DNA from: Polytrichum commune
Taxonomy: Eukaryota > Streptophyta > Polytrichopsida > Polytrichales > Polytrichaceae
DNA length: 64,000 nucleotides
Assembly (NCBI GenBank): GCA_950295325.1
Contig: OX485804.1
Coordinates: 9,238,001-9,302,000, forward strand
Reading direction: 5' to 3'
Below the pieces are notes generated by a model, which was not told the origin of the DNA, ran no database searches, and saw nothing but the letters and a program-made list of their open reading frames with translations. The translations under genes were made by a program, and so were the position numbers. Below, in pieces: positions 50,601-62,129 of this stretch (positions are counted from its first letter, which is position 1; each line of letters begins with the position of its first letter).

Positions 50601-53460
50601 CCGTATTCAAGAAAGAGATTCACGCTAGATCTTTTCCAGCATGTATCACGATCCACCGGACCGTGATGAGCAGATAGACATCTCTCGCTTACATTCAGAG
50701 CTTTTCTTCGAACAATTATACAACTCACATTAAGGACATAAACCTAAACTTCCCTATACAGAAACCTAGAATCCAGACGGTCACAACGCAAATCCACAGC
50801 AACAAATGATTCAAGAGACGGTTCTAGACCCCAACATTTACGACTCGGATTTAAGCGTGTGGAAGCTACTTTATCGTCTATTCATGCCTTCATTAACAAT
50901 GGACACCTCACTTGATGAAGAGTGCCTGATTCCACAAGGATCGTTCACAAGACAATGCATATGCTGGCGGCGCAAAGAAATCACATGCAAGGCATAATCA
51001 TGGCACAAATACATTGGAAAATCGAGGGTAAATTAACATCAAGCTTCATTTGTTTGCTAGAAAAAGCAACAACGCCTCAACGTGCTAGTAAAAGGAAACT
51101 TCATACCATAATTGCACAAGTATTAACACATTAAGATTGTTTAAACCCGGGCAACCAGATCGGCAGAGAGGTTACAGGTACAAACCATGAAAAAAATTCA
51201 TGACCTAGATGAGTCTAAAAACACTAAGGTATATTAAAGACGACTTTCACGATCAAGTAATGGCAATAGAGACTAAAGCAGACTAAACAAACTAGAAAAC
51301 TTTCGGTAACCTCCATATGCACAACCCTTGTATTCCAGTTAAACCGAGTTTGCAACTTGCTAAAGTCATCCTTTAACCTCATAGGACCAAAGTATCCATT
51401 ATCAATGTCTTTCGCTGGAATCTGAGAAAGCCATTTCAAACTTCAGAAGTTGCAGATGTATGTCTGTCAAATGGTTTCAATGACGAAACCAAGCCTTCTC
51501 CGCAAACAAATTCTCTGTTCCTTTAGATGGCATGGGCTTCATTATGCAACTCAAAGAACCACAAGAGTACCATGACATGCTCAAGAGAATAGGCTATATC
51601 AAAATCTCACAAACTAACAATAACAAGATTCATACATAACACGTTCTAATGCTCACCACAGTGCTAATATCTCCTATCATGCGGAAAGACAACGTGGCTA
51701 TCTACAACACCGCGAAGGCCTCCATTACAGAAGAGATTTCGGTGACGTTCTCACCAAGTCACACTTTAGAACAATATTTCCTTACCCTTCGCTACAATCG
51801 GCAACCAATCCAGTCACCTTGAATATCAAGGAGATCTAATAAAAGATCCTCAAACAGGCTGAAACTGACCAGTATCGTCGATGATGTGGAGACAGCAAAA
51901 CTTGGCAAACCCTTCGAAGCACCAAAATGTAACTGAGCTGAGGGGAATGAAGCCTGGTCCGAGGCTTCTTCATGTTCAACCCGTTGCAGGGAGGCAAACA
52001 CTCTAGCTTCGGGCCATGCGGCATTCCTCACAGCCGAGTTCCACCAAACTTCCTCACACAGCTAGAAAAGACACACAGCAGGCTTCAGAAACCTTTCGGG
52101 CACAGCCCTCTATACTTCATTGCTGCTGCCATACCCCAAAATGATGGTTAGCCCACCTACTTCCTTCCTTCCTCGAAAAGCTACCATCCGTTGCGCGAGC
52201 CAATGAGGGCACTCTACCTGAGATATTGCAGGAAACTTGTACAGGAAACGAACAAGACCTAACATGTAATTCGAAAGCAAGATACGTATCGAGAACTGAA
52301 AAGTTACCAAATACTGTATCATGTCAATCGACCACATCTCAAGGATCTAATACTAAGTAGTGAGATACACCCTGCAGAGGCAGGACGTAAGATATCAAGA
52401 TTTGTGCAAGTAGATAGGAGTGAATGAACACGGACATTCTCTAAATACTGATCTCGGGAAGGGGAACGCAACGAAGTCCATGTACACACTATTGTGTAAA
52501 GTTGTCAGATAGACATGTGCAGCAGAAGACTGCAAAAATTTACCACCCCCTTCATCTGCACGGAATTTACCCTACAGCTAGGGTGATCGGTTGCAATATG
52601 AAGAGAGTTGCAGGTCCTACGGATTAGTCAGGTGCTAGTCATTCAGTCTGGTAGTGCCAGGAGTATGTTCTATTTTACATGTAGAGGGGTCGAAGCAACA
52701 GTGTCCGTGAGGAAATTACTACACAATTCTCGACGATGACCAAGTTACTTACACCTACCTCCAGTTTGGACAGCAATGGATGTTCATGAGGCCCCCTGCC
52801 TCACTTTTAAGCGATTGCTGGAGAGGGATCTCAAAAGCTTCTCATCTATGGATGCGAGTACAACCGGTAGATAAAAAGGGACTTCAGGCACATCACGAAC
52901 ATCAATAACCTTTTACGTCATTACAAGAAGCGGCCAAAAGGAGGGAACGAGGAGCTCATAAACTAATGTCAGGCACAACCCCGCAGTTTGTATGTAGGTA
53001 CTAGAGCCTAAAATTCCCAAGAAGCTGACGGCGTAAGTACTTACATGCGGGACCTTAACTTAACTTCACACTTCACATAATACAACTAACTACCCACTCT
53101 CCTCTCTACCTCTCTACCCACACCATGCTTACTGACTCCAGGAAAGCCCTCGCTAGCTAGCTGGCCGCAACGAAATCGTATGAAGCACCCCATGCCAGCG
53201 CCCGGTCTCATTCCATGCATTCTGGATTGCCCAGGGCTTGCGAGAGGCACAAGGCACACGTCTTACTAGGAGTGGAATACAGCTACCGGTGCAGGCGCCG
53301 CAGGCAATCTGAAGCGGATCACAGGCGCGCTACGGTGGCAGAGGAGGAGATCTGCGGCGTAAGGGGAAGGGAGGAAGGGCGGGTGGGCCGCAGGGAACAC
53401 CGTCGCAAAGCAAAGGCAGAGCGAGGGAGAGATGGTGCACGGCGACTATATAGCGAAGGA
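47694..53460 (-). CDS. Candidate multi-exon gene, protein unrecognised (low confidence)
   Basis: The interval is less AT-rich than its flanks. On the minus strand, stop-free segments bounded by AG and GT join in compatible phase. The best chain is 52217-52116 (VECPHWLAQRM), 52061-51818 (81 codons, LCEEVWWNSAVRNAAW), 51697-51657 and 51421-51311 (DFSKLQTRFNWNTR). A second chain is about 50588-50489 (hydrophobic), 50237-50131 (a clear transmembrane segment, GAVLVVLIGLYAF) and 49998-49849 (basic, GKRNAKHRHKTRNY). Smaller candidates follow to 48810. Two further in-phase candidates, 48596-48510 (VEAVLVLLCYM, GTAAGT donor) and 47798-47694 (strong pyrimidine-tract acceptor), may belong to the same or a second gene. 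I recognise no family. The phase agreement is partly selected by my reading, so exons, start and stop are all provisional, and a long non-coding transcript is possible. Confidence 0.3.
53415..53453 (-). promoter_or_regulatory. Candidate core promoter (TATA box and pyrimidine patch), minus strand
   Basis: On the minus strand a CTATATAG box at 53453-53446 is followed about 20 bases downstream by a pyrimidine-rich stretch, CTCTCCCTCGCTCTGCC, near 53431-53415. Plant core promoters commonly combine these two elements. It lies in a GC-rich block upstream of the candidate minus-strand exons, with a possible first donor (GTAAGAC) just downstream. It predicts transcription leftward from about 53420. 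Confidence 0.45.
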
Positions 53461-53571
53461 GAGGCGGGGCCAGAGCACGTAAATAGTAACGAAGGAAGCA
53501 AGGAAGGCAGAAGCGCCAGCCAGCACAGTGAAGCCAGCCCAGCGACTCCACCGATGCCGCGCGCTAACGGG

Positions 53572-53634
53572 GGCGGGGGAGGAAGGGAAGGGAAAGGAAG
53601 GGAAGGGAAGGGCAGGGAAGGGAAGGGAATGGAG
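53572..53634 (+). repeat. GGGAA-type purine tract
   Basis: An array of GGGAA/GGAAA units, nearly pure purine on the plus strand, within the GC-rich block just upstream of the candidate minus-strand promoter. The runs of three Gs at five-base spacing could form G-quadruplex or triplex structures. The long plus-strand frame 53215-53820 across it is low-complexity and probably spurious. Confidence 0.75.
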
Positions 53635-54317
53635 CTCGGGGCGGGCGCGGCCACCGAAAGCGCAAGCGCGACGTCGAGCGAGTCCCAGTCCCGGCTAGCT
53701 CCTCCTCCTTGTTCCTCCATCCGGCCCACGTCAAATCCACTGCTTCTATATTGTTTTCACACCCCCCCCCCTCCCCTTCTTCACCCATTTTCACACACAC
53801 ACACAAACTTTGTAACCTAATGTCCCATATGTAGAATGTGGTTCTCTCCACATGCAACATCACCATAAGCATATGTGCAACTTCCCATCGTACAGATGTT
53901 ATCGTTCGGGTGCTTCCAACAATTCATGTATATTAGACAAACAACTCCATAATTCATCAAGCCCTCCGTGTAATGGCATCGCATTATTCTTGATAACCTT
54001 GGTAACCCTTAGACAATCAAGGTGTGTGGTTTTCCCCCTAGAAATGAAATGCCTTTGATTGGGAAGGCTTAAAAAATTATGGAGTCATTTCTCCAAGTAT
54101 ATTGATAGTTGGAAAACGACCAAAAGATGAAACCCATGCCAAAATGGCCGAAAGATCACATACACACTAGTTATCTAAACCGGTTGGACCAAGGCTTTAA
54201 GAATAGAGAGGTGACTTAACATGGAGGGATCGATGAATTATGTAGTTGCTTGTCTAATCTACATGAAGTCTTGGAAGCATCCAAAAGATACACACATCCA
54301 TACCGTGGGAAGTCTCA

Positions 54318-54818
54318 GGGCCACTTCACACATGAGACTGAGAGCCCGTGACCATTACACTTCAAGCACTCTCATTGGTGGAAAAGGCGGAGCTGGTCCA
54401 AGTTCGCTTCACACTATGCTTGAGGGACCAACGGAGTATGTGAATGCAAGACGGATGGAAAGCCTACATGGATTCTTACATGGCATCGAATGGATCATGC
54501 TTCATGGTCATTTGGACTATTTTCAAAAACCATCTTTTGGAGGCAGGCCTAACACAAAACCGGGAGACCATGGCACTCCAAATGTTCACAACCGTTGATT
54601 TATTTTATTTTATCATGTGTGAGGACCCGCTCAAATAAAAATTTCATTGAAATAGCATTTGGTTAAGGGACCCGATCACTTATGACTTCACGCTACACTT
54701 GAGGGTGCGTGACCACACTATGAGATTTTGGAGGTGGGTTGGGACGGCCTTTGGACACTTTCATTCGGGTTCTCACAATTTCATGGTCATTGCTCCTGGC
54801 TCACGTGTGAAGAGGCCC
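54318..54818 (+). mobile_element. 501-bp TIR element, copy 1 of a family
   Basis: The left end GGGCCACTTCACACATGAG and the reverse complement of the right end GGGCCTCTTCACACGTGAG form terminal inverted repeats. The body has no coding capacity. It shares its interior with the copies at 56890-57383 and 60293-60780 in opposite orientation: the CCGGGAGACCATGGC block and the TCATTGGTGGAAAAGG block. The flanks TCA and TCG could be an eroded 3-base target duplication. Confidence 0.8.
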
Positions 54819-54955
54819 TCGTATATCCATGTGTTATGAAGAAAACCACATTCCATGTTGGGACATTAATAAACTATTTTAGAAGATATACTAATAAAAT
54901 TACAAAATGAAATATATATTAGCACACATATTATTAAAATAACTAAATTCAAAAA

Positions 54956-54980
54956 GAACAACAACAACAACAACAACAAT
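54956..54980 (+). repeat. (AAC)n microsatellite
   Basis: Eight AAC units in AT-rich DNA, with no gene nearby. Confidence 0.85.
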
Positions 54981-56730
54981 TTGATGATATGTGGAAACGG
55001 TGTCCAAGTATATGACATATTGAGGGGGGGGCTAACACCAATGTATTCATATATAGATAAGTACCCAAATCATTCCCACCTACCTCAATTAATCATCATG
55101 TGCATCCATAAGTGATTGACATCCCCATTGAGAAGGAGTTCTTACCTACAAACATAATCTTGTGTATTGATGCTTTATGAAGTATTCTATTTCTAAAGAT
55201 TGACACCAAAATTAGCTTCACATTTATTGATTCAAGTTATTGGTACTCAATAGACCATAGTAGATTGATTGTGCAAATGGCTATGGATATTCTTTTTGTA
55301 TGATTTGACACCAAATTTAGCATCAAAGACCTCATATCAAATCAATGCAAATCCCTGAGATCATTACATCGAATATGCCAATTGGGTGCACTAATGGGGG
55401 CGAAGTGGAGGAAGACTAGGAATGCACATGAGAACATCAAACAAGGCTCAGCTAACTCATGTCGCTCCATATGTCCCATGTCAAGTCTTGTCTTCCATCT
55501 TTATTTTTATTCCCCCCCCCCACCCCCCCAAAGACCATCACATTGACTATGGTGATGACCACCATACACCCATCCCGCGTCAAAATCGTTGTTCTTTTTG
55601 GGTTGTGCTCTAGAGCATAGCTCTTTAATTAATTTTTTTCTCGCTCTTAAGTTTATCCCTAAACAAGTGTATGTGGATGAATGTGGAAATTGTATAACTA
55701 GTGTGGATGAAACTAATTACATATAAGTAGAAATTTATGTTTAAAAAAAACTAGATAGAACTATCGAGAACATAAGTAAACTCCCGCTCTTAAGATAACA
55801 CATGGAGGGAGCTATAGATGAGAAGAACTATACACATCCAATTTATCCTTAACATACTACAACACATCAACTCTTTCATTAAGTCATCAACAAAATTATT
55901 TAGTGGGCATAGCCTTACGTGCGTAGCAACTCGTTTCTTTGGCAAACACCGTTCCATCAATATCAATCGTGAAGCGCATTTGTAATTGATCGAAAAGACC
56001 ACCACAAGAGGATTGTTGCATACAAGTGTGCTTCTCATTCTCATTCATTTATACTCCAAATTTGTTGGTTTGATGTCATGCCAAAAATAGCTTGAACCGT
56101 ATTATTGGGACTTGGTATGATCATAGGGGACTCCACCAATATCGCTCACTAATAGAGATAAGGGAGGGGGTGATAGACAACCTCCGAAAGCGTGCTCAAT
56201 AATGTGGAGCAAGTCCCAGCTAGCTCATGTTCCCTACTCATCCCACATCAAACCCATCAACCCTAATTTCTACCAAACCCCCTTCCACCGTTATTTATTC
56301 ACCAAGTGCATTTCATGTGGAGAGGCAAATGAGAGGAAATCATTGTTGCATATAATCATACTACTTATCCATCTACAGGTATGCTCAAAAAACAACCGTT
56401 CATAACTAATTTGACGCAAAAACTAGCTTAAAAATCACCATTCGCATTCTTGGGACTCAAGAATTGTATAATGGAATTCATGCGCACAATACTTGATGCT
56501 GAGATTTGTGAGATGCCTCTTATGTCCGTCATATCTTCCAATCTTGTTAAATGTTATGGTCCATCCCAATTTCATCCATTTCAATTTGCCAATGCATCTA
56601 AATCGTTCTTCATCCACATGTCTAACCCACGTGATATCCACTTTTCAAAACATACCGGAATGACATGGTGGGTCCAGTGTGTTTTGTTACAAAACAATGG
56701 CCAAACACTACGTGTTTGTTTTGTCTAATA
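54981..56730. other. Intergenic stretch, no recognisable gene
   Basis: AT-rich sequence with poly(G) at about 55023-55031 and a C-rich tract at 55512-55530. The minus-strand frame 55790-56044 is open for 84 codons, but I see no domain in it. Confidence 0.5.
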
Positions 56731-56862
56731 GCCCGCCCACACTTACATGTGCAGGCCACCAGTGAACGGTGAGTACCATCACTAGTTGCAATCAGCTTTA
56801 AAAGTGGCCCCTGCTAATAGGCACCGTTCACTGGTGACCCGCAACAATAAGTGTGGGGGGGC
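56731..56862. mobile_element. 132-bp foldback MITE
   Basis: Nearly the whole element is an inverted repeat. The left arm 56731-56771 starts GCCCGCCCACACTTA and ends CACCAGTGAACGGTG. It pairs with the right arm 56822-56862, which starts CACCGTTCACTGGTG and ends TAAGTGTGGGGGGGC. The spacer is about 50 bases. TA flanks on both sides (56729-56730 and 56863-56864) fit a TA-target element. There is no coding capacity. Confidence 0.75.
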
Positions 56863-56889
56863 TATAAGTGGATGAGAGGCTTGCACTAA

Positions 56890-57383
56890 GGGCCACTTCA
56901 CACACGAGCCAAGGGCCGTGGCCATGAATTGTGAGAGCCCAAAAGAAAGTGTCCAAAGGCCATCCCAAGACACCTCCAAAATCATGTAGTGTGGTCACGG
57001 ATCCTCAAGTGTAGTTTGAAGTCATATGTGACCGGGCTCAGCCAAATATTATTTCAATAAATTTCTATTCATGCGGCTTCTCACACATAATGAAATAGAA
57101 TAAACCAACGGTTTTGACCATTCAGAGTGGCATATTCTCCCGGTTTTGTGTTAGGCTCACCTCCAAGAGATGGGTTTTGAAAATAGTCCAAGTAACCATG
57201 AAACATGATCCACTCGATGCCATGTAGGAACCCATGTATACTCTACATCCATCTTGCATTCAAATACTTTGTTGGTCCCTCAAGCGTAGTGTGAAGCGAA
57301 CTTGGACCGGCTCCTCCTTTTCCACCAACGAGTGCTTGAAGTGTAATGGTCATGGGCTCTCAGTCTTGTGTGTGAAGTGGCCC
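56890..57383 (-). mobile_element. 494-bp TIR element, copy 2 of a family
   Basis: Ends are GGGCCACTTCACACACGAGC on the left and, reverse-complemented on the right, GGGCCACTTCACACACAAG. It is inverted relative to 54318-54818 and similar along its whole length. No target duplication is evident (TAA versus TCG), so the flanks have changed or the insertion was followed by rearrangement. Confidence 0.8.
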
Positions 57384-57419
57384 TCGTACACACCAATTGG
57401 CTGTGATAAATGTTAAAGA

Positions 57420-60292
57420 ATATCACATGAATATTTTTTTTCCTTGAATCAAGAATACACACTGGGTAATGGACGGTATGAAAATACCCTCATATGTTTA
57501 AATATAGGGTTTTGGACCATGTATACAAAATCCAAACCATAGTGCCCCACAGGAAAACAAAGCCCTTGTCACATATACAGATCATCATCATTTGTCAATT
57601 CCAAATTCGTTCAAAAGTGTTTTCACCTAGACGATTGAAAGTCTCGTGAAAATTGTCCGACAACATATATCATGGAAGCTAGGGTTTGATTAGCATTGGG
57701 CCTAAACTCATAACTTCAAGTTGGAAGTTCGAGAATAAAATCCTCTCCATCTTCAAGAAGCTGCAACCTTCAATGTCAAATCCTAATAAGAAGACCAATA
57801 AAATGGATTGGCCAAGCCAAAAAGGAATACTCAAAGCTTTAACCCCACCAAACCCTAGGAAACCCAAGGTTCAAGGGAAGTTTGGGAGGCTCTTAAACCC
57901 CAACACGAAATGAATTGCACATGCGTCAAGGTGGTGAGTAGACAACGACGAGATGGATAATGAAGGAGGAGAACATGCATTCGATGAATTCAATGTATCA
58001 ATCGTCGTATTTTCTATACACCTAATAGTCCTATTTGTAAACCCACATTTACATACCCTTTTATTTGTATGTATTAAGTGAAGAAACATGACTCTTACCA
58101 TATGCATATAATGCACGCCATTGTCCCAAATAATTCCCCAATTTGCACCCACATTGGGTCATACATGTTATGAAGATTCGACCCCATGAGGTTCTACTTG
58201 TTCATTGTTATCTACGTCTCCTATTTCCAACATGTTTTCCAATCATTGTTAAAACCGCATTTTGTGGGCTTAGATTTTGTGGTTTCTAGGTAACCTCGTC
58301 CATCATGGATGGAGGGACTCTAATAAAACCAAGTCACTACTAAGTTGAAGGATGATTGATTCCGATTGGAGAATTTTAAATTTAATTTGCTATCTTTAAT
58401 GTCTTTATACATTAAGTTTGCTTGAACACCACGAAGCTCTAACTCACTTTTTATATGGAAGGTAAATAATAACGGTTAAAGCGGCATAGCATATTCACTT
58501 ATCATATTGTGATAAGTTCTTAACCAAATTTGCTTATGTACCTATCAAGTTACCTTCATAAGGTAAATCTATGCAAGTGGGGGACCGCCACGAGGTGTAC
58601 ACACTTCATTGTCATTGGGGTATGTCATGTTGTATCTTAGTTAGCATGTTCACTTAGTTTCTTAGAGAATCGTAGGCGATGAGCATGTTTGGCACAAATT
58701 AACTTGACTTTTGAGCAAAGCAACACAAGCCATTTTTTTGATAATCGGAACATGTGAAAAATCAATGTGTCACCTTGAAAATTTAGCATTTCGACATCAA
58801 AATGTCAAAATTGCTTATCATCTATGATCTTGAGAAAACATCACGAACTTATCATGTTTATAGCTTGATATATTGGATACCCTATTGCAACTTCATTCAA
58901 TAGCACTAGTATCCATTTCTCATGCCATAAATGTGCAATATGAAGGACAAAGAATATAACATGAGAAAAGGGAAGAATTCCCTTGCTATATAATGTAAGT
59001 GTAGACTTGCAATTACACTAGTGCAAAGTAGAAGTCCCCTTTATGAAAGTTGCTCTTTCATATGTGTGCAAGAGATTGTCTTTTGTTCCTCAAGCAATTA
59101 AGTGTTGCAACAATTCATTAAAGCCATTTTGGATTCTAGTTGATATGGACAACCATCCACATGTCGGTTCAAATGTACATGCAAAGTGGAACTTCCTTCT
59201 CACGGCTCACATGGTTAATTGAAGTGAGGAACAATAGGGTAATGTGTTTTTCTATGTTTCTAGTGTCCACATTGTAAATGATATTTTAAGTTAAGGCATG
59301 CTAAAACCAATACCCAACCCAAAAATGACACATGGGATCCTACAATTTTAGATCGAGGATATTTACCACCTTAACACCATGCTTCAACAAACCTTGGTTT
59401 TTGGATCATCTACCAACAAACCTTTATACTTTTTGCACACATGATTCAAACAAGGCTTACTAAGGTGCCTTGGAATCCCCTTTGAGTTGCTAACATCAAA
59501 ACATATAGAAATTTAATTAATCTATGAATAAAAAAGTATACTCAATACTTAAGGTGAAAATTTTAGTAACATCTACTTCGGTGTTCCACAAGCATTTGAA
59601 AAGAAGGTGCACTGAGGTCACCAAGCCTAACTCATATACTTATATGAAATGGACACCTATGTTTGAATGTTGTGTGGTTCGGTGTGGACCAAAGAAAAGA
59701 CACTAAAAACACTTAAAAGTCAACATAGTTGAGGAGGGGTGGAGGAGGACTATGTGACTAAATTATGGCTTGTAGACCGTCATCTTTACCCTCTCGAGCT
59801 CATAGAATAATCTTCCCAAAATTGCCTTAAACATTTCACTTCGATTCAACGACTTATTTAAGTATGTCGACACCTCTAACCATGTGGATGACATATTTTT
59901 AAAGTTACAAATGTTCACACATAATTTGAACCCTTTACTTATCCGAAATCATATGATTACTATGTAAGCATATACATAAATATGGTCATGCAACAGTGGC
60001 CGCCCAAACAAGATTTTCAGCCGCCTTTAAGATTATAAAAAACACATATCAATTTAAGGTGGGCTCCAAATTTCTCTACAGTTCCATCCACATTTGCAAC
60101 TCAGCTCAACTTGAACTTAGAGTTTGTGAGTCAGAGTTGTCTTTGACAGCGAACCGGGGAAAAAGTATCCATTTAAGACCTGTCTACCTCCTTCCCTCGA
60201 ACCCTAAACCATCTCGTTTGTCCTAATTAAGTCATAACTTAATAGACCTGTCTCCTTGGTTTCACGTGACACCGAGGTGGGCAAGCGGCTTA
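57420..60292. other. AT-rich intergenic stretch, no recognisable gene
   Basis: Short frames only (for example 57686-57913 and 59524-59706), with no recognisable domain and no splice-bounded coding pattern that I can see on either strand. Confidence 0.5.
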
Positions 60293-60780
60293 GGGCCACT
60301 TCACACACGAGCCAAGAGCCGTGACCATGAAATTGTGAGAGCACGAAAGAAAGTGTCCAAAGGCCGTCACGAACCCTCAAGTGTAGTGTAAAATCATATG
60401 TGATCGGGCCCCCAAACCAAATACTATTCCAACGAACTTCTATTCAGGCGGGTCCTCACGCTTGATAAAATCGAATAAACCAACGGTTGTGAGCGTTCGG
60501 AGTGCCATGGTCTCCCGGTTTTGTATTAGGCCTACCTCCAAGAGACGGTTTTCGAAACTAGTCTCCAAGCGACCACGAAACACGATCCATTCGGTACCAT
60601 GTAAGAATCCATGTAGACTTCAACACCCATCTTGCGTGCACTCACGAACTAAACTCCGGCCGGTCCCTCAAGGGTAGTGTGAAGCGGCGAAGTGGGACCG
60701 GCTCCACCTTTTCCACCAATGAGAGTGCTTGTTGAAGGGCAACGGTCCCGGGCTCTCAGCCTCGTGTGTGAAGGTGGGCC
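60293..60780 (-). mobile_element. 488-bp TIR element, copy 3, with TTA target duplication
   Basis: The left end GGGCCACTTCACACACGAGC and the inverted right end GGCCCACCTTCACACACGAG bound a non-coding element matching 54318-54818 and 56890-57383. It is flanked by an exact TTA at 60290-60292 and 60781-60783. A 3-base TTA duplication and a GGGCC-type terminus fit the PIF/Harbinger (Tourist-like) superfamily. It is the best-preserved insertion of the three. Confidence 0.83.
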
Positions 60781-61098
60781 TTAACAACAAGGGGGAGGGG
60801 AAGACATGAATCGACAAGCAGAGGGTAAATTTGTCAATCACAATCAATCCACTCAGAATCAACAATCATGTTGGAAGTCATGGCCACAAAGTCAGGTACT
60901 TGGCGCGAATCTTCTGACCAAGCGAATGATGAAACTTACTTACAGACTTTCCCATATTGCCCTCCCTCTGGCTGCCACTGCGGAACACCCATTTGCGCAT
61001 ATTTCCAATTATGCGGCAATGAGAGCCTTCGTGTGTTTACGACGATGCCCTAATGATTTTTCGAGCACACTCCACTCCACGAGTGTCCGGGGAGGTTT

Positions 61099-61381
61099 CC
61101 AGACGTAACCGGTTGGCCGCTTTGTTTCGCCGAGGTGGCACTACACGATTGGCTCTGAGCACACAGGTTTGAAGACGATAACCTCGACATCCCAGCCGGT
61201 TATGATCTAAATCGGATATAGACAGATTACATAATCACTTAAAGCCGGTTATAAGCAATTTGAAACGAATATGAGAACTATTCCGACACGTGGCATTTTA
61301 AGGATGCTCAAATTTCAACAGGTGACCCACTGTTTAGGTCACCTGCGCGGCTCAACAAAGCGGCCAACCGGTTACGTCCGG
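61099..61381. mobile_element. 283-bp TIR element
   Basis: Perfect 24-base inverted repeats at 61103-61126 (ACGTAACCGGTTGGCCGCTT and four more bases) and 61354-61377, with looser pairing a few bases outward. A small internal hairpin (AGGTGACC ... GGTCACCT, 61320-61344) lies near the right end. It has no coding capacity. Its right end abuts, and overlaps by about two bases, the hairpin at 61380-61492. Confidence 0.72.
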
Positions 61382-61492
61382 TAATCGTTTTATTGGAACC
61401 GGTCATTAGTGCAGAACAGGTTCTGTCTAGTTGGCTCGCCACCTTGCCAGAACCGGTTCTGCACCGATAACCTTTCCAATAAAACGATTACC
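61380..61492. repeat. 113-bp hairpin
   Basis: Perfect 18-base arms GGTAATCGTTTTATTGGA (61380-61397) and its reverse complement (61475-61492). Inner arms around GTGCAGAACMGGTTCTG pair imperfectly. It could be a small foldback element or part of the adjacent TIR element. Confidence 0.7.
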
Positions 61493-61581
61493 TAATACAT
61501 AATCGGTCGACGTCGCAGTGTTCCCGAGTCCCACCGGCGCTCCGTATTCACATCGTCTCGGTTTTCCCTTACAAAATCCGA

Positions 61582-61935
61582 GGTGTGTTCCATGGATTCA
61601 TCTCGGTCGTTTTTCGTGAAGTCGTGAACTTCACCCCGGTTATTTCTCAAGGTCAATCGATTCACCCGTAACTAGTTTTCTTTTCTTTTTTGGGTAGATG
61701 GAAGGCCAACATGTCAACGTCAGAACACAGGAGGTAGTTGACCACCTAACAAGTTTTTCATCAAGTAGAGAGGAGATTTCACAGCCGGGAGTCAAATTGT
61801 TGACCGCTTCCTTGAGATTTGGGTATCTTTCCACCATCATCCATGGTGTGTTCCATGGATTGATCTCGGTCGTTTTCGTGAAGTCGTGAACTTCACCCCG
61901 GTTATTTCTCAAGGTCGACTGATTCACCCGTAACT

Positions 61936-61973
<38 letters not shown>

Positions 61974-62123
61974 GACAGAAGGCCAACATGTCAACGCCAG
62001 AGCATAGGAGGTAGTTGTTGACCACCTAGCAAGTTTTCCATCAAGTAGAGAGGAGATTTCACAACCGGAAGTCAAACCGTTGATCGCTTCCTTGAGATTT
62101 GGGTATCTCTCCACCATCATCCG
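61582..62123 (+). repeat. Two-copy ~263-bp tandem duplication
   Basis: Units 61582-61844 and 61845-62123 are highly alike. Both contain TTCCATGGATT, TCGTGAACTTCACCCCGGTT, AAGGCCAACATGTCAACG, AAGTAGAGAGGAGATTTCAC and CCACCATCATCC. Unit 2 carries a 35-base poly(T) at 61938-61972 where unit 1 has a short T/C tract. The 3' part matches a dispersed copy at 13325-13440, so the unit comes from an interspersed repeat. Confidence 0.85.
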
Positions 62124-62129
62124 GTAGTT

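Noticed and set aside
53215-53820. 201-codon plus-strand frame
   Set aside because: It is open because of GC-rich, purine-biased, low-complexity sequence including the GGGAA array, and shows no domain-like segment. The opposite strand has better promoter signals.
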